The notes under the pieces: generated by a model | What the model was told of the DNA's origin: nothing | Seen by the model: the letters and a program-made list of their open reading frames with translations, nothing else | Databases searched by the model: none | Part shown: piece by piece, positions 33,961 through 42,761 of the stretch | Numbering within the stretch: position 1 is the first letter of the stretch | How the letters are laid out: each line of letters starts with the position of its first letter | Translations under genes and position numbers: made by a program | NCBI GenBank assembly: GCA_030431975.1 | Contig: JAUIHP010000010.1 | Span: 62,001 to 126,000 of the forward strand | Direction of reading: 5' to 3' | DNA length: 64,000 nucleotides | Source: a bacterium | Lineage (GTDB): Bacteria > Eisenbacteria > RBG-16-71-46 > CAIMUX01

Positions 33961-34010
33961 AACGCCCGTGCTGGACACGAGCGTTAGTCAGACGATCGGC
34001 ACTTCCGATC
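33961..34010 (-). promoter_or_regulatory. Structured rpsO leader (possible S15 autoregulation site)
   Basis: Two hairpins lie between the promoter and the rpsO ribosome site: 33994-34010 (GATCGG/CCGATC) and 33961-33985 (10-bp stem with one G-U). The second ends 15 bp before the start codon and sits against the GGAGG. The arrangement fits translational feedback by S15, but sequence alone does not show S15 binding. Confidence 0.5.
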
Positions 34011-34038
34011 CGCGTCTCATCTCTGAGATATCCGGAGG

Positions 34039-34067
34039 AGACTAGCGATCCGGGACCGGAAGTTCAA
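34039..34067 (-). promoter_or_regulatory. Sigma70-type promoter of rpsO
   Basis: TTGAAC (34062-34067) and TAGTCT (34039-34044) are 17 bp apart on the minus strand, giving a leader of about 85 nt. It lets rpsO-pnp be transcribed apart from the rimP-ribF genes upstream. Confidence 0.7.
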
Positions 34068-34078
34068 GCGAGTTCTAT

Positions 34079-34126
34079 GGTTCGGGCGGCGGTTCGGACG
34101 GCGGTTCAGGTGGCGGCTCAGGCGGC
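34079..34126. repeat. Four 12-bp tandem repeats in the ribF-rpsO spacer
   Basis: Four imperfect copies of GGTTCGGGCGGC lie directly upstream of the rpsO promoter and outside any gene I support. Role unknown; length variation here could alter promoter context. Confidence 0.7.
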
Positions 34127-34188
34127 AGGCCGAGTTCGGAGTCCGTCCGCCGGTTCCGCGGGTCGTCGGACTGTGCTTCTCACGACCT

Positions 34189-35136
34189 TCACTGTCCTGG
34201 ACGGCGCCGGGACAGACGTCGGCCAGCTTCCGCGACGTCCTCGAGAATCGCTTCCCGCAACGCGCCGAGGTTCGGAAACGCCTCTTCCGCCCGCATCCAC
34301 TCGGCAAACCGAAACGCGAGTCGATGCCCGTAAATGCTTCCGCTCCAGTCCATTATGTGGACCTCAGCCCACATGGGCCCCTGGATCTCGGTGGTTGGCC
34401 TCTCCCCCACGCTGGCAACCGCAGGCAGCCAATCGTTGGACCACTGATGAGCAGGATCGGACGCCCATCCGGCATAGATTCCATTTCCTGGAAGCAGAAG
34501 ACTGGAGGGAAGCCCCAGGTTCGCGGTCGGAACGAACTCCTTGCTCCCCCGCCCTCGCCCGGCGACGACTGTCCCCTCGACCTCCAAGAGGGCTCCGAGC
34601 AACTCGGCCGCATCCTCGACTCGGCCTTCGCGGACACACTCCCGGATCCAGGTCGAACTGATCGGTCGCACTCCCTCTTCGATGGCATCCAGTTTGCGGA
34701 CATCGAAACCGAGTGAGTCTCCGACTTCACGAAGGAAGGACGCATCCCCGGCCCGGTCCTTACCGAAGCGAAAGTCATGCCCCAGCCAAAGACCCTGCAG
34801 GTCCAGTTCCGCGGTCAACATCCCGACGAACTCCCGGGGACTGAGTTCGGCCATCGCGCGCGAGAATGGGAGAAACCACACCCAGTCGACTCCGGTCTCG
34901 GCGAAGCGGCGCAAGGCGACCTCGCGGACGGCAAGGCGATGCGGCGGAGCCTCGGGAGCGAACACCTCGATCGGATGAGGATCGAAGGTCACAACCATCG
35001 ATTCCGCGGAACGCGCTTTCGCCTCATGAACCACTCGGGAGAGGAGTTCCCGGTGTCCGCGATGAACACCGTCAAAGACGCCGATCGTACCCACCACCGT
35101 GGGCCGGTCCGTGGACTGAACGAACTCACGAGTCAC
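34189..35136 (-). CDS. ribF: Bifunctional riboflavin kinase/FMN adenylyltransferase
   Basis: A 315-residue enzyme making FMN and FAD. The N-terminal nucleotidyltransferase domain has GVFDGVHRGHRELL and FDPHP plus ISSTWIRE. The C-terminal riboflavin kinase domain has G-R-G-x-x-x-x-F-P-T-A-N-L and a C-terminal E-V-H-I (VHIMDWSG) block. GTG at 35136 lies 1 bp after the truB stop; the frame is open further upstream but within truB, so this start is set by context and homologue length. Confidence 0.93.
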   Translation of the reverse strand: MTREFVQSTDRPTVVGTIGVFDGVHRGHRELLSRVVHEAKARSAESMVVTFDPHPIEVFAPEAPPHRLAVREVALRRFAETGVDWVWFLPFSRAMAELSPREFVGMLTAELDLQGLWLGHDFRFGKDRAGDASFLREVGDSLGFDVRKLDAIEEGVRPISSTWIRECVREGRVEDAAELLGALLEVEGTVVAGRGRGSKEFVPTANLGLPSSLLLPGNGIYAGWASDPAHQWSNDWLPAVASVGERPTTEIQGPMWAEVHIMDWSGSIYGHRLAFRFAEWMRAEEAFPNLGALREAILEDVAEAGRRLSRRRPGQ

Positions 35137-35137
35137 G

Positions 35138-36055
35138 TCAGAGCACCCGTTCCAAACCCAGCGTCTCGTCTTCCTTCGTCTTGCCAAGCGCCAACAACTC
35201 TTCGCCCGGACCCAGGATTCGTACGACGGATCCAGTCTCCGGCCTTTCGGTGTCGAAGGCCACATGCTCGCCGGCCGGAGAGATGCCGTTTCGCACACGT
35301 TCGGCCCACGCCTGATCGACCCGCGCGGCGGGAAGGTGAGCGAGAGCGTGCTCGACCGTGACGGCCGCTTCGCGAAGCCCGGAGTCGGAGGACCCGGGCA
35401 AAGAGATGATTCGGACCGCGTCGTCGATGGAAAACAGTCCCACCTCGGCCCGGGTCAGGCACTCCAATGTCGCAACCGTCCCGAGTTTCTCGGCCAGGTC
35501 CTCCGCCAGCGCCCGAACGTAGGTTCCCTGTCCGCAACGAAGTTCGAAGTCGATCCGAGGGCGTGTGTAGTCGACGACACGAAACTCCGCGATGGCAACG
35601 GGACGAGGCTCCCGCTCCACCGTCTGTCCTTTTCGTGCGTACTTGTAAAGGCGGCGACCGCCTCGCTTCAAGGCCGAGACCATGGGCGGGACTTGGTCGT
35701 ATCCGGGAACGAAGGACTGGGCCGTTTCGGAAATGACGTCGCGCGTCAACACCGGGACGTCGCGCTCTTCGAGCAATGCGCCTCCCAGGTCGCCGCTGGC
35801 CGTCTTCATTCCCAGCCGGATGACTCCCCGGTACACTTTCGGCAGCTCGGTAATGAAAGGAAGAAGCTTCGTCGCCCGACCGACACCGAGCACGACGACG
35901 CCGTTGGCCAAAGGATCCAACGCACCCGCGTGTCCGATCCTCCGCAAGCCGAGGATGCGGCGCACCCGGTCGACCAGATGGTGGCTCGTCCAGGAAATCT
36001 CTTTGTAGACGTTTAGGAAGTAGCCCGGATTCGCAGCCCGATCCTGTTCAGCCAT
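35138..36055 (-). CDS. truB: tRNA pseudouridine(55) synthase
   Basis: A 305-residue TruB that makes pseudouridine 55 in the T-loop of tRNAs. The catalytic motif GHAGALDPLANG contains Asp47. R-x-x-Y-x-x-A-R-x-G and GTYVRALAEDL follow as usual, and a PUA-like C-terminal region is present. The start overlaps the rbfA stop by one base (36055). Confidence 0.96.
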   Translation of the reverse strand: MAEQDRAANPGYFLNVYKEISWTSHHLVDRVRRILGLRRIGHAGALDPLANGVVVLGVGRATKLLPFITELPKVYRGVIRLGMKTASGDLGGALLEERDVPVLTRDVISETAQSFVPGYDQVPPMVSALKRGGRRLYKYARKGQTVEREPRPVAIAEFRVVDYTRPRIDFELRCGQGTYVRALAEDLAEKLGTVATLECLTRAEVGLFSIDDAVRIISLPGSSDSGLREAAVTVEHALAHLPAARVDQAWAERVRNGISPAGEHVAFDTERPETGSVVRILGPGEELLALGKTKEDETLGLERVL

Positions 36056-36462
36056 CAGTGGGATTCGTCTCCGTCAGCCGACGCTCTTCGGTCAGGCCCC
36101 CGGTCGTCATCCGAGGGCTCATCTTCGATCCCGAGTTCGTCCAGGACTTCGCTGATCCGAAGACTGTGCTCGATCCCCTTGTCGTAGACGAAGCGCAGCT
36201 CCGGCGTGCGCCGCAAGCGGAGCCCGTGTCCCAGCTCTGAACGCACGAAAGGCGCGGCCTTTCCAAGAGCGGTCATGGCCGCGTCCTGTGCCTCTTCGTC
36301 TCCGAGAGTGGAAACGTAGACCCGGGCAAAGGACAGATCTTTCGCGACCTGGACGCGGGTGACGCTGACCCACTGCAGTCTGGGATCGGTGACGCGTGTC
36401 TGCAGGACGGCGCCGATCTCCCGGCGCAGTTCTTCCTGAACACGATCGAGACGGCTACTCAC
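36055..36462 (-). CDS. rbfA: Ribosome-binding factor A
   Basis: A 135-residue KH-fold factor for late 30S maturation and cold adaptation. DPRL...VSVTRVQVAKDLSFARVYVS and the R-T-P-E-L-R-F-V-Y-D end of the fold are typical; the last 25 residues are an acidic tail. It overlaps the DUF503 gene stop (36459-36462). Confidence 0.95.
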   Translation of the reverse strand: MSSRLDRVQEELRREIGAVLQTRVTDPRLQWVSVTRVQVAKDLSFARVYVSTLGDEEAQDAAMTALGKAAPFVRSELGHGLRLRRTPELRFVYDKGIEHSLRISEVLDELGIEDEPSDDDRGPDRRASADGDESH

Positions 36463-36800
36463 CGTTCATCTCCAAAGGAAAGGTCGAGGTCAAACTCTTC
36501 ATCGCCGAGCGCGGCGATATGCGTATGAAAGTCGAGCACGACAACTCTCGGGTCTTCCTCGACTTCTCCGCGAATCGCCTCCATCGCATTGGATCCCGAG
36601 GAGGGACCGGACACGACCAGCGCGAAGCCGAGCGCGCCCCGCTGATGGAGGTCCTGATGCTCGACCTCCGCGACGGAACACTGGAACCGGGAGGCGATTC
36701 TCGACTTGAGATGATTCAGGACGGAACGCTTCGCCTTCAGCGAGCGACTTTCTGCGATTCGGATTTCCATGCGGCCGACCGCGTAATACACGCCGCCCAT
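36459..36800 (-). CDS. DUF503 family protein
   Basis: A 113-residue protein with the DUF503 pattern: short beta strand then ESRSLKAKRSVL, a KSRI-x-x-R-F block, and E-x-Q-D-L-x-Q-R-x-x-L-G-F-A. The family is usually found between infB and rbfA, as here, and is thought to act in translation; its activity is unknown. It lies 75 bp after infB. Confidence 0.93.
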   Translation of the reverse strand: MGGVYYAVGRMEIRIAESRSLKAKRSVLNHLKSRIASRFQCSVAEVEHQDLHQRGALGFALVVSGPSSGSNAMEAIRGEVEEDPRVVVLDFHTHIAALGDEEFDLDLSFGDER

Positions 36801-36875
36801 CCCTTTCCGAGGTCGAGGAGTGAGGATCGCATCCCGTCTCGACCCGGATTGTTCACAAAGGTCTTGGGCCGTTTC

Positions 36876-39494
36876 CTACTCGATGGTCCGCGCCACCTGT
36901 TCGATGATGTAGGCCTCGATGATGTCGCCTTCCCGCAGGTTCTCGAAGTTCTCCAGGCCGATACCGCACTCAAAGCCGGTCGCCACTTCCCGGACATCGT
37001 CCTTGTGGCGTTTGAGCGAGTTGATCGAACCTTCGTAGAGGACCTGATCACCCCGGCGTACACGTGCTTTGTGGTTTCGGTGGATGTTTCCGCTGCGGAC
37101 AATGGAACCGGCAATGGTTCCCAGCCGCGAGATCTTGAAGACCTGACGCACCTCTGCCGTACCCTGCTGCCGCTCGACATCTTCCGGCGCCAGGAGGCCG
37201 CTCATCGCCGCCTTGATCTCCTTCTCCACGTCGTAGATGACTTCGTAGAGATGGATATCGACGCCCTCGGACTGGGCGATGCTGTGCGCCTTCGGGTCGA
37301 CCTTGGTATGGAAACCGATGATGACGGCTCCGGAAGCCATAGCCAGGTTGACGTCCACTTCGCTGATCTGTCCGACACCCAGGTGGATGACGCGGACCTT
37401 GATCTCCGCCGTGCTCAGGTTCTCGAGCGTATCGCGCAACACTTCGACCGAACCGGCCACGTCCGCTTTCAGAATGATGTTGAAGTCCTGAAGCTCACCG
37501 GCCTGGATCCGCTCATGAACGGAGTAGAGCGTCGTCCGCTGGCGCGAGAGACGATGCTGATGCGCCCGCGCAATCTGTGCACGATGGGTGGCGATTTCCC
37601 TGGCCTTGTTCTCGTTCCGCATGACGGCCAACGAGTCACCGGCCATGGGAACTCCACTCCAACCGAGAACCTCGACCGGCGTCGAAGGCCCCGCCGATTC
37701 GACGCGATGGCCGTGGTCGTTGGTCATGGCTCGCACGCGGCCAAACTCCTGTCCGCAGACAAAGGCGTCGCCGACCCGAAGGGTTCCGTCCTGAACGAGT
37801 ACCGTGGCCACGATTCCCTTGCCGGAGTCACGCCGGGACTCGACGACCGTGCCTCGAGCCACTCGCTCCGGAGCGGCCGTCAGCTCGAGAAGCTCCGCTT
37901 CCAGCGCCACCAACTCCAGGAGCTTGTCGATGTTCGTACCAAACTTGGCCGCAACCTCGACGTCGACGACCTTTCCTCCCCAGGACTCGACGAGGACGCC
38001 CGCGTCGGAAAGACCCTTGCGAATGTTGTCGGGGTTGGCCCCGTTGACGTCGATCTTGTTGATCGCGACGACGAGCGGAACTTCAGCGGCCTTCGCATGA
38101 TTGATGGCTTCGATCGTTTGCGGGCGCACTTCGTCGTTGGCCGCGACGACCAGAATGACCAGGTCGGTGACCTTGGCTCCACGGGCACGCATGGCGGTGA
38201 ACGCCTCGTGACCCGGGGTGTCCAGGAACGCGATCGGTCCCTTACTCGTCTCGACGCGATAAGCACCGATGTGCTGGGTGATCCCTCCGGACTCCGACTC
38301 GGTAACCCGAGTCTCCCGGATCTGGTCAAGCAGCGTCGTCTTACCATGGTCGACGTGTCCCATCACCGTCACGATGGGAGCACGGGGCTTGACCGGATGG
38401 TCTTCTTCCGCAGCCACCTCTTCTTCCAGGATCTTCTCTTCGCCGTACTCGGTGACGAACTCTGCTTCGTGGCCGAACTCGGCCAGGATCAGTTCGATTT
38501 CTTCCTTCTCGAGCTGGCGATTGATATTCACGATCATGCCCATCTGAAGGCACGCACCAATGACCTCGGCGGGCTTCACTTCCATGACGGACGCGAGTTC
38601 GGCAACGGTCGCGTACTCGTGGATCCGCAGCGGACCGGCCTCGGCCTCCGCCATGTCTCCGCCGCCTCCGCGACGGCGACGGCCCTTCCGGCCCCGTCCA
38701 CCGTCCATACCCGCCAGCGTCCGCTTGACGTTGGCGCGGATTTCCTCCTGGCTCGCCTGCCGCTTCTTCTTACGCTTGCGTTTTTCGTTTCGGGACAACG
38801 GCTGACGCGTCGCGGGCAGCCCGACCCGACTGGGGTTCGAGGATCCGACGTGAGGAGTCCTGGACGGACCGAGCGGGGCTTGGCCCGTGTCCTGCGGAGC
38901 CATCGACTGGCCGCGACCGGAGGAACCTCCGGACCCGCCGCCTGACGGTCCACCCGACCCCGCACCACCGCCTCGGGAATCCCGCCCCCGTTGACCTGCG
39001 GGCGGCCTTCCTCCGGTTTGATTGGGCCGGGAAGTCGATCGTGAGGCCGGTCGACCTGCGGGCGCTCCACCCGTGGACGGCGCTTTCGGGGATGCCTTCG
39101 GAACCGGCGGTTTGGCCGGCGGAGGAGTCGATGCCGCTTTGGAGGCAGGAGACTTCGGCGTCACTGTCTTCTCAGGCGGCGCGCTGGTCGGAGGCGGCGA
39201 TTTCGGCGCGCTCGGCTTGGGCGGCGGTGTCGCGGTCGTCGTCGCAGTTTCGCCTGAGGCTGAGGGCCGTGCCGGCGGCGTCGCGGCGCGAGCCGTGGCC
39301 CGAGAAGCTGCGGGGCGCGCACCGGCGCGTCCGGACTTCTCCTTGGCGATCTGCTGACGGACCTGCTCCACGATGCTCTCGTCGAGGTTGTCCTTCTGGT
39401 TCTTCACCTCGCCACCGAGCTCCTGGACCATCTCCATAAGAGCGTCCGGAGTTATCTTGAGCTCACGGGCGAGCTGGTAGACCCGTACTTTCAA
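36876..39494 (-). CDS. infB: Translation initiation factor IF-2
   Basis: An 872-residue IF-2. An N-terminal IF2_N-type domain ([18 protein letters not shown]) is followed by about 230 residues of Ala/Pro/Ser/Gly-rich linker. The G domain begins near 378 with GHVDHGKTT and shows DTPGHEAF and NKIDV, then domains II-IV. The long linker is common in GC-rich genomes. The start overlaps the nusA stop (ATGA, 39491-39494). Confidence 0.97.
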   Translation of the reverse strand: MKVRVYQLARELKITPDALMEMVQELGGEVKNQKDNLDESIVEQVRQQIAKEKSGRAGARPAASRATARAATPPARPSASGETATTTATPPPKPSAPKSPPPTSAPPEKTVTPKSPASKAASTPPPAKPPVPKASPKAPSTGGAPAGRPASRSTSRPNQTGGRPPAGQRGRDSRGGGAGSGGPSGGGSGGSSGRGQSMAPQDTGQAPLGPSRTPHVGSSNPSRVGLPATRQPLSRNEKRKRKKKRQASQEEIRANVKRTLAGMDGGRGRKGRRRRGGGGDMAEAEAGPLRIHEYATVAELASVMEVKPAEVIGACLQMGMIVNINRQLEKEEIELILAEFGHEAEFVTEYGEEKILEEEVAAEEDHPVKPRAPIVTVMGHVDHGKTTLLDQIRETRVTESESGGITQHIGAYRVETSKGPIAFLDTPGHEAFTAMRARGAKVTDLVILVVAANDEVRPQTIEAINHAKAAEVPLVVAINKIDVNGANPDNIRKGLSDAGVLVESWGGKVVDVEVAAKFGTNIDKLLELVALEAELLELTAAPERVARGTVVESRRDSGKGIVATVLVQDGTLRVGDAFVCGQEFGRVRAMTNDHGHRVESAGPSTPVEVLGWSGVPMAGDSLAVMRNENKAREIATHRAQIARAHQHRLSRQRTTLYSVHERIQAGELQDFNIILKADVAGSVEVLRDTLENLSTAEIKVRVIHLGVGQISEVDVNLAMASGAVIIGFHTKVDPKAHSIAQSEGVDIHLYEVIYDVEKEIKAAMSGLLAPEDVERQQGTAEVRQVFKISRLGTIAGSIVRSGNIHRNHKARVRRGDQVLYEGSINSLKRHKDDVREVATGFECGIGLENFENLREGDIIEAYIIEQVARTIE

Positions 39495-41098
39495 ACGCTA
39501 GCCTCCCTGTCATCCTTCTTCTCGGTGCCCGACTCGTCTTCGCCGTCGTTGCGATCGGGCTCGTCTTCCGGGGCGTCGGCCGTCGCCACCGCACTTTCGG
39601 CAGGGACAGACTCTGTGTCCGTCGCGGCCTCTGCAGAGGGCTCGTCGCCCTCACCGTCCGAAGCCGCGGCAACGGCGGACTCGGCACTCTCGCTGACATC
39701 CGAGGCGGACTCCGCACTCACTTCGGACGAACTTCCATCATCCTCGTTCGACTCCGTCTCATCGTCTTCGTCGTCGGCCATCTCGGCGGGACTCTTGAAG
39801 AGGTCCTCGATATCACGGGGTCCACTGCTCTCACCCGGCGATGAATGTTCCTCGAGGATCTGTCCACCCAGGCTGAGCAAACGGCTGGCAGTTTTCTCCC
39901 CGATTCCAGGAATCGCCATGAGCTCGTCGACCGACGTTCGCATGACGTCCTGCAGGGTCTCCTTGCCCGCCTTGACCAACCGCTCGACCGTCCGGGGCCC
40001 GAGTTCCTTGGCCAGCTCGTCGAGATCGAGTTCCGGGGCTCCCCCGGCCACGCCTTCCGTCGCCTGCATCTGCGACTGGCTGCGAAGGTCGATGGCGAAC
40101 CCGGTAAGCTTGTGGGCCAACCGCGCATTCTGACCTCGGGTTCCAATGGCCAGGCTGAGCTGGTCGTCCGGAACGACGACGGTAACCCGCTTCTCTTCCT
40201 CGTTGACGTAGACGTCGATGGCACGGGCCGGAGAAAGCGCCCTGCTGACAAAGATCTTCGGATCCGGGCTCCACGGCACGATGTCGATCCGCTCCCCGCC
40301 GAGTTCGCGAACGATCGCCTGAACTCGGGCGCCCTTCATTCCGACGCACGCGCCGACGGGATCCACCCGGTCGTCATGGGAAACGACGGAGATCTTACTC
40401 CTCGACCCGGGCTCACGCGCAATCTCGCGAATCTCGACCACGCGCTCGAAGATCTCCGGGACCTCGTTCTCGAAGAGACGACGGACGAATTCCGGGTGGG
40501 TTCGCGACAGCACGAGTTGCGGGCCGCGCATGTTGCGGTCGACCTCGAGCAGAATGGCGCGAATGGGATCACCGATCTTGAAGCGGTCTCGGTTGATGAC
40601 TTCCCGAGGCGGGATGATCGCCTCCGTGCGGCCGATCTTCACGATGACGCTGCCCCGGTCGACTTGGGAAACCGTTCCCGACACGACCTGGTTGACCTTG
40701 TCGATGTACTCGTCGAAGACGTTCTCGCGCTCGGCCTCCCGGACCTTTTGGACGAGAACCTGCTTGGCCGCCATGATCGCGGTCCGCCCCATCTCGGCAA
40801 CCGGGACTTCGACCGGCACCGTCGAGCCGAGTCGGGCGTGAGGATCGATCTCCAGGGCATCCTCGTAGTCGATCTCGCCGGCCATATCGATGGCGACCTG
40901 CATGACCTTCTTGTGCACGCGGACGCGGATGTCACCGCTGGCGTCGTCGAAGCGCACCTCGACGTCGGCTGCGCTGGCGTACTTCTTCTTGGCCGCGCTC
41001 AGCAAACCCGCCTGCAGCGTCTCTTTGAGCATCGCTTCGTCGACGCTCTTCTCGCGAGAGATGTTCTTGAGAGCCTGTAGGATCTCGTCGGTCGCCAT
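39491..41098 (-). CDS. nusA: Transcription termination/antitermination factor NusA
   Basis: A 535-residue NusA: N-terminal RNA-polymerase-binding domain, S1 (about 135-200), two KH domains (GACVGMKGARVQAI; AIGTRGQNARLA) and one helix-hairpin-helix region (MAIPGIGEKTASRLL). A Ser/Glu/Asp-rich acidic tail of about 110 residues ends the protein; it is unusual in length. ATG at 41098 fits homologues. NusA may act on the attenuator upstream of rimP in its own operon. Confidence 0.96.
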   Translation of the reverse strand: MATDEILQALKNISREKSVDEAMLKETLQAGLLSAAKKKYASAADVEVRFDDASGDIRVRVHKKVMQVAIDMAGEIDYEDALEIDPHARLGSTVPVEVPVAEMGRTAIMAAKQVLVQKVREAERENVFDEYIDKVNQVVSGTVSQVDRGSVIVKIGRTEAIIPPREVINRDRFKIGDPIRAILLEVDRNMRGPQLVLSRTHPEFVRRLFENEVPEIFERVVEIREIAREPGSRSKISVVSHDDRVDPVGACVGMKGARVQAIVRELGGERIDIVPWSPDPKIFVSRALSPARAIDVYVNEEEKRVTVVVPDDQLSLAIGTRGQNARLAHKLTGFAIDLRSQSQMQATEGVAGGAPELDLDELAKELGPRTVERLVKAGKETLQDVMRTSVDELMAIPGIGEKTASRLLSLGGQILEEHSSPGESSGPRDIEDLFKSPAEMADDEDDETESNEDDGSSSEVSAESASDVSESAESAVAAASDGEGDEPSAEAATDTESVPAESAVATADAPEDEPDRNDGEDESGTEKKDDREASV

Positions 41099-41138
41099 GT
41101 ACGTTCCTACTCCGTTCCCTGTTACCGGCCGCCGGCCT

Positions 41139-41618
41139 CTACTGGCCGTCCTGCCGTTTCCGCTTCCACGGATCCATCCGAAGCCGAGCCTCTTCGATCT
41201 CATCGAGACGTATGCGACGTTTGGCGCCATTCTCGAGCAGCAGCTCTACATCTTCGTCGCCAACCTCGACAATCTCACCAATCCATACTTTGATGCCGTC
41301 TTCCGGCTCCCGAAGGTCGATTTTCGCCTTCTCCCCCCGAAACCTTCGGAAGTGCGGCGCGGACCAAATCTTTCGGTTCATTCCCGGAGACGAAACTTCA
41401 ATCGAATAGCTGCCCTCGAGCAGAGGGTTCTGATCCAGAGTCTCCGAGATCTTCCGGCTGACGCGAGCGCAGGCGTCCACCGGAACACCATCCTCCGAAT
41501 CAATGTAGATCCGAAAAATCTGGCTCCGAGGCCGCACGGATACGTTGCACTCGACCAGCTCGAACCCAGCATCCACGATGGTGGGCTCGACGAGCTCGGC
41601 CAGCTCGTGCGCGTTCAA
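41139..41618 (-). CDS. rimP: Ribosome maturation factor RimP
   Basis: A 159-residue RimP for 30S assembly. ELVECNVSVR...FRIYIDSEDGVPVDACARVSR and the YSIEVSSPGMNR block identify the family; the C-terminal SH3-like domain follows. A TTG at 41618 is chosen because GGAGG lies 7 bp upstream and it gives the usual length; the open frame before it runs through the terminator and promoter. First gene of the nusA-infB operon. Confidence 0.92.
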   Translation of the reverse strand: MNAHELAELVEPTIVDAGFELVECNVSVRPRSQIFRIYIDSEDGVPVDACARVSRKISETLDQNPLLEGSYSIEVSSPGMNRKIWSAPHFRRFRGEKAKIDLREPEDGIKVWIGEIVEVGDEDVELLLENGAKRRIRLDEIEEARLRMDPWKRKRQDGQ

Positions 41619-41642
41619 CTGTCGACCTCCGACCAACTTCGA

Positions 41643-41676
41643 GACAAAGAAAAACGTGGGACTCCACCGCCCACGT
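41643..41676 (-). terminator. Intrinsic terminator in the rimP leader (attenuator candidate)
   Basis: ACGTGGG and CCCACGT (41654-41660 and 41670-41676) form a stem with a 9-base loop, followed by TTTTCTTTG. It ends about 25 bp before the rimP start codon, with the GGAGG in between. The promoter at 41689-41718 lies directly upstream, so the hairpin is in the leader and not only after the M28 peptidase gene. An outer GAGAC/GTCTC pair could extend it. Confidence 0.75.
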
Positions 41677-41688
41677 CTCCGAGGGAGA

Positions 41689-41718
41689 ACAATAGTACAG
41701 AAACGAAAGCGGGGGCAA
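41689..41718 (-). promoter_or_regulatory. Sigma70-like promoter of the rimP-nusA-infB operon
   Basis: TTGCCC (41713-41718) and TATTGT (41689-41694) are 18 bp apart on the minus strand. The predicted start lies a few bases upstream of the leader terminator. No other spot between the terminator and rimP has room for a promoter. Confidence 0.65.
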
Positions 41719-41753
41719 CCCCCATTCATGAGGGGGGCGGGGCCAAATCGCTT

Positions 41754-42761
41754 TCAGGAGCCCAGATAGCCCCCGTAGACGATCTCCAGGCAGACCTCAC
41801 CGACCCGGCGGAGGCGTTCGCCGCTCAGAAACTCGGGCCGATCCTTCTGGGTGTGCCAGTTCGGATCGTCGAACCCGATCAGCACGGTCGACGGCACCCC
41901 CGCTTGCAGGAACGGGATGTGATCGTCGTACACGGTATAGGTCCGATCCGGATTGAACTCAAGGTAACCCCGGGCCCGGGCCACGCCGAATACCAGCTCG
42001 TTCCAGGCCGGAAAGGCGCCGTGAGACACGGTATCGCGGCCAAAATCCACGGTCGGCGAACCCACCATGTCCAAGACCAGCACGTAGTTGGGCGGGGTGC
42101 CCGTCCAGTGCTCGACCATGTAACGGCTGCCCAGGCAGTACTCCAGGGACCGGGTCGGGCGACCCAGGTCCTCCGCATCGAAGAAGGCCAGATCGACCCC
42201 AACAGGAGGCGGGCTCTCGGCGAACAGACGCGCCAGCTCCAGAAGTGCGGCGACGCCGGAGCCCCCGTCATTGGCGCCGGGAACCGGCATCTCGGCGAGG
42301 GCGGGATCGGATTCCTCATCGGACCAGGGTCGGGTGTCCCAGTGGGCCCCGAACAGAATCCGCGGCTCCTTCCCGGGAGAGATCCTCACGAGGAGGTTCG
42401 TAAAATCGAGTGAGTCTTCCAGGGCCGGAACCCAAAGACGGTACTCCTGACGCTCGGGCGTCCAACCCAGAGAACGGAGGCGTCCGTCCATCCACTCGAG
42501 GCACTTCGTGTGTCCGGGGCGTCCGGAGACCCGCGGACCGAACTCGACCTGGGTGCGGATGTCGGCCATGGCCCGCTCTCCGTCGAAGCTGGGAAACGCC
42601 ACCAACGGGGCCGGCAGCGCCAGACAGAGGAACAGGCCGGCCAGGATCCACCACGCAAGACGGCGGCTGCAACCGCGCGTACGAGGAGCGCCCGGAGAGG
42701 GAACGTCGGCGGTAGGAATCGGTTTTGCCCTGCTGGTCGCTTCGGACATGAGGTCACCCAT
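41754..42761 (-). CDS. M28 zinc peptidase / glutaminyl cyclase-like protein
   Basis: A 335-residue exported protein. After a positively charged N-region a hydrophobic stretch (about 31-50) serves as signal or anchor. The catalytic domain shows AHWDTRPWSDEE, PGANDGGSGVAALLELAR, FFDAEDLG and CLGSRYM, the layout of M28-fold glutaminyl-peptide cyclotransferases more than of aminopeptidases; the late H-T-Q-K-D is also kept. N-terminal pyroglutamate formation on secreted proteins is likely; peptidase activity is the alternative. ATG at 42761 overlaps the SprA-like stop (TGATG). Confidence 0.83.
   Translation of the reverse strand: MGDLMSEATSRAKPIPTADVPSPGAPRTRGCSRRLAWWILAGLFLCLALPAPLVAFPSFDGERAMADIRTQVEFGPRVSGRPGHTKCLEWMDGRLRSLGWTPERQEYRLWVPALEDSLDFTNLLVRISPGKEPRILFGAHWDTRPWSDEESDPALAEMPVPGANDGGSGVAALLELARLFAESPPPVGVDLAFFDAEDLGRPTRSLEYCLGSRYMVEHWTGTPPNYVLVLDMVGSPTVDFGRDTVSHGAFPAWNELVFGVARARGYLEFNPDRTYTVYDDHIPFLQAGVPSTVLIGFDDPNWHTQKDRPEFLSGERLRRVGEVCLEIVYGGYLGS

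Noticed and set aside
36396-38945. 849-codon plus-strand open frame opposite infB
   Set aside because: It mirrors the codon pattern of infB in a GC-rich gene and has no domain, start context or promoter.
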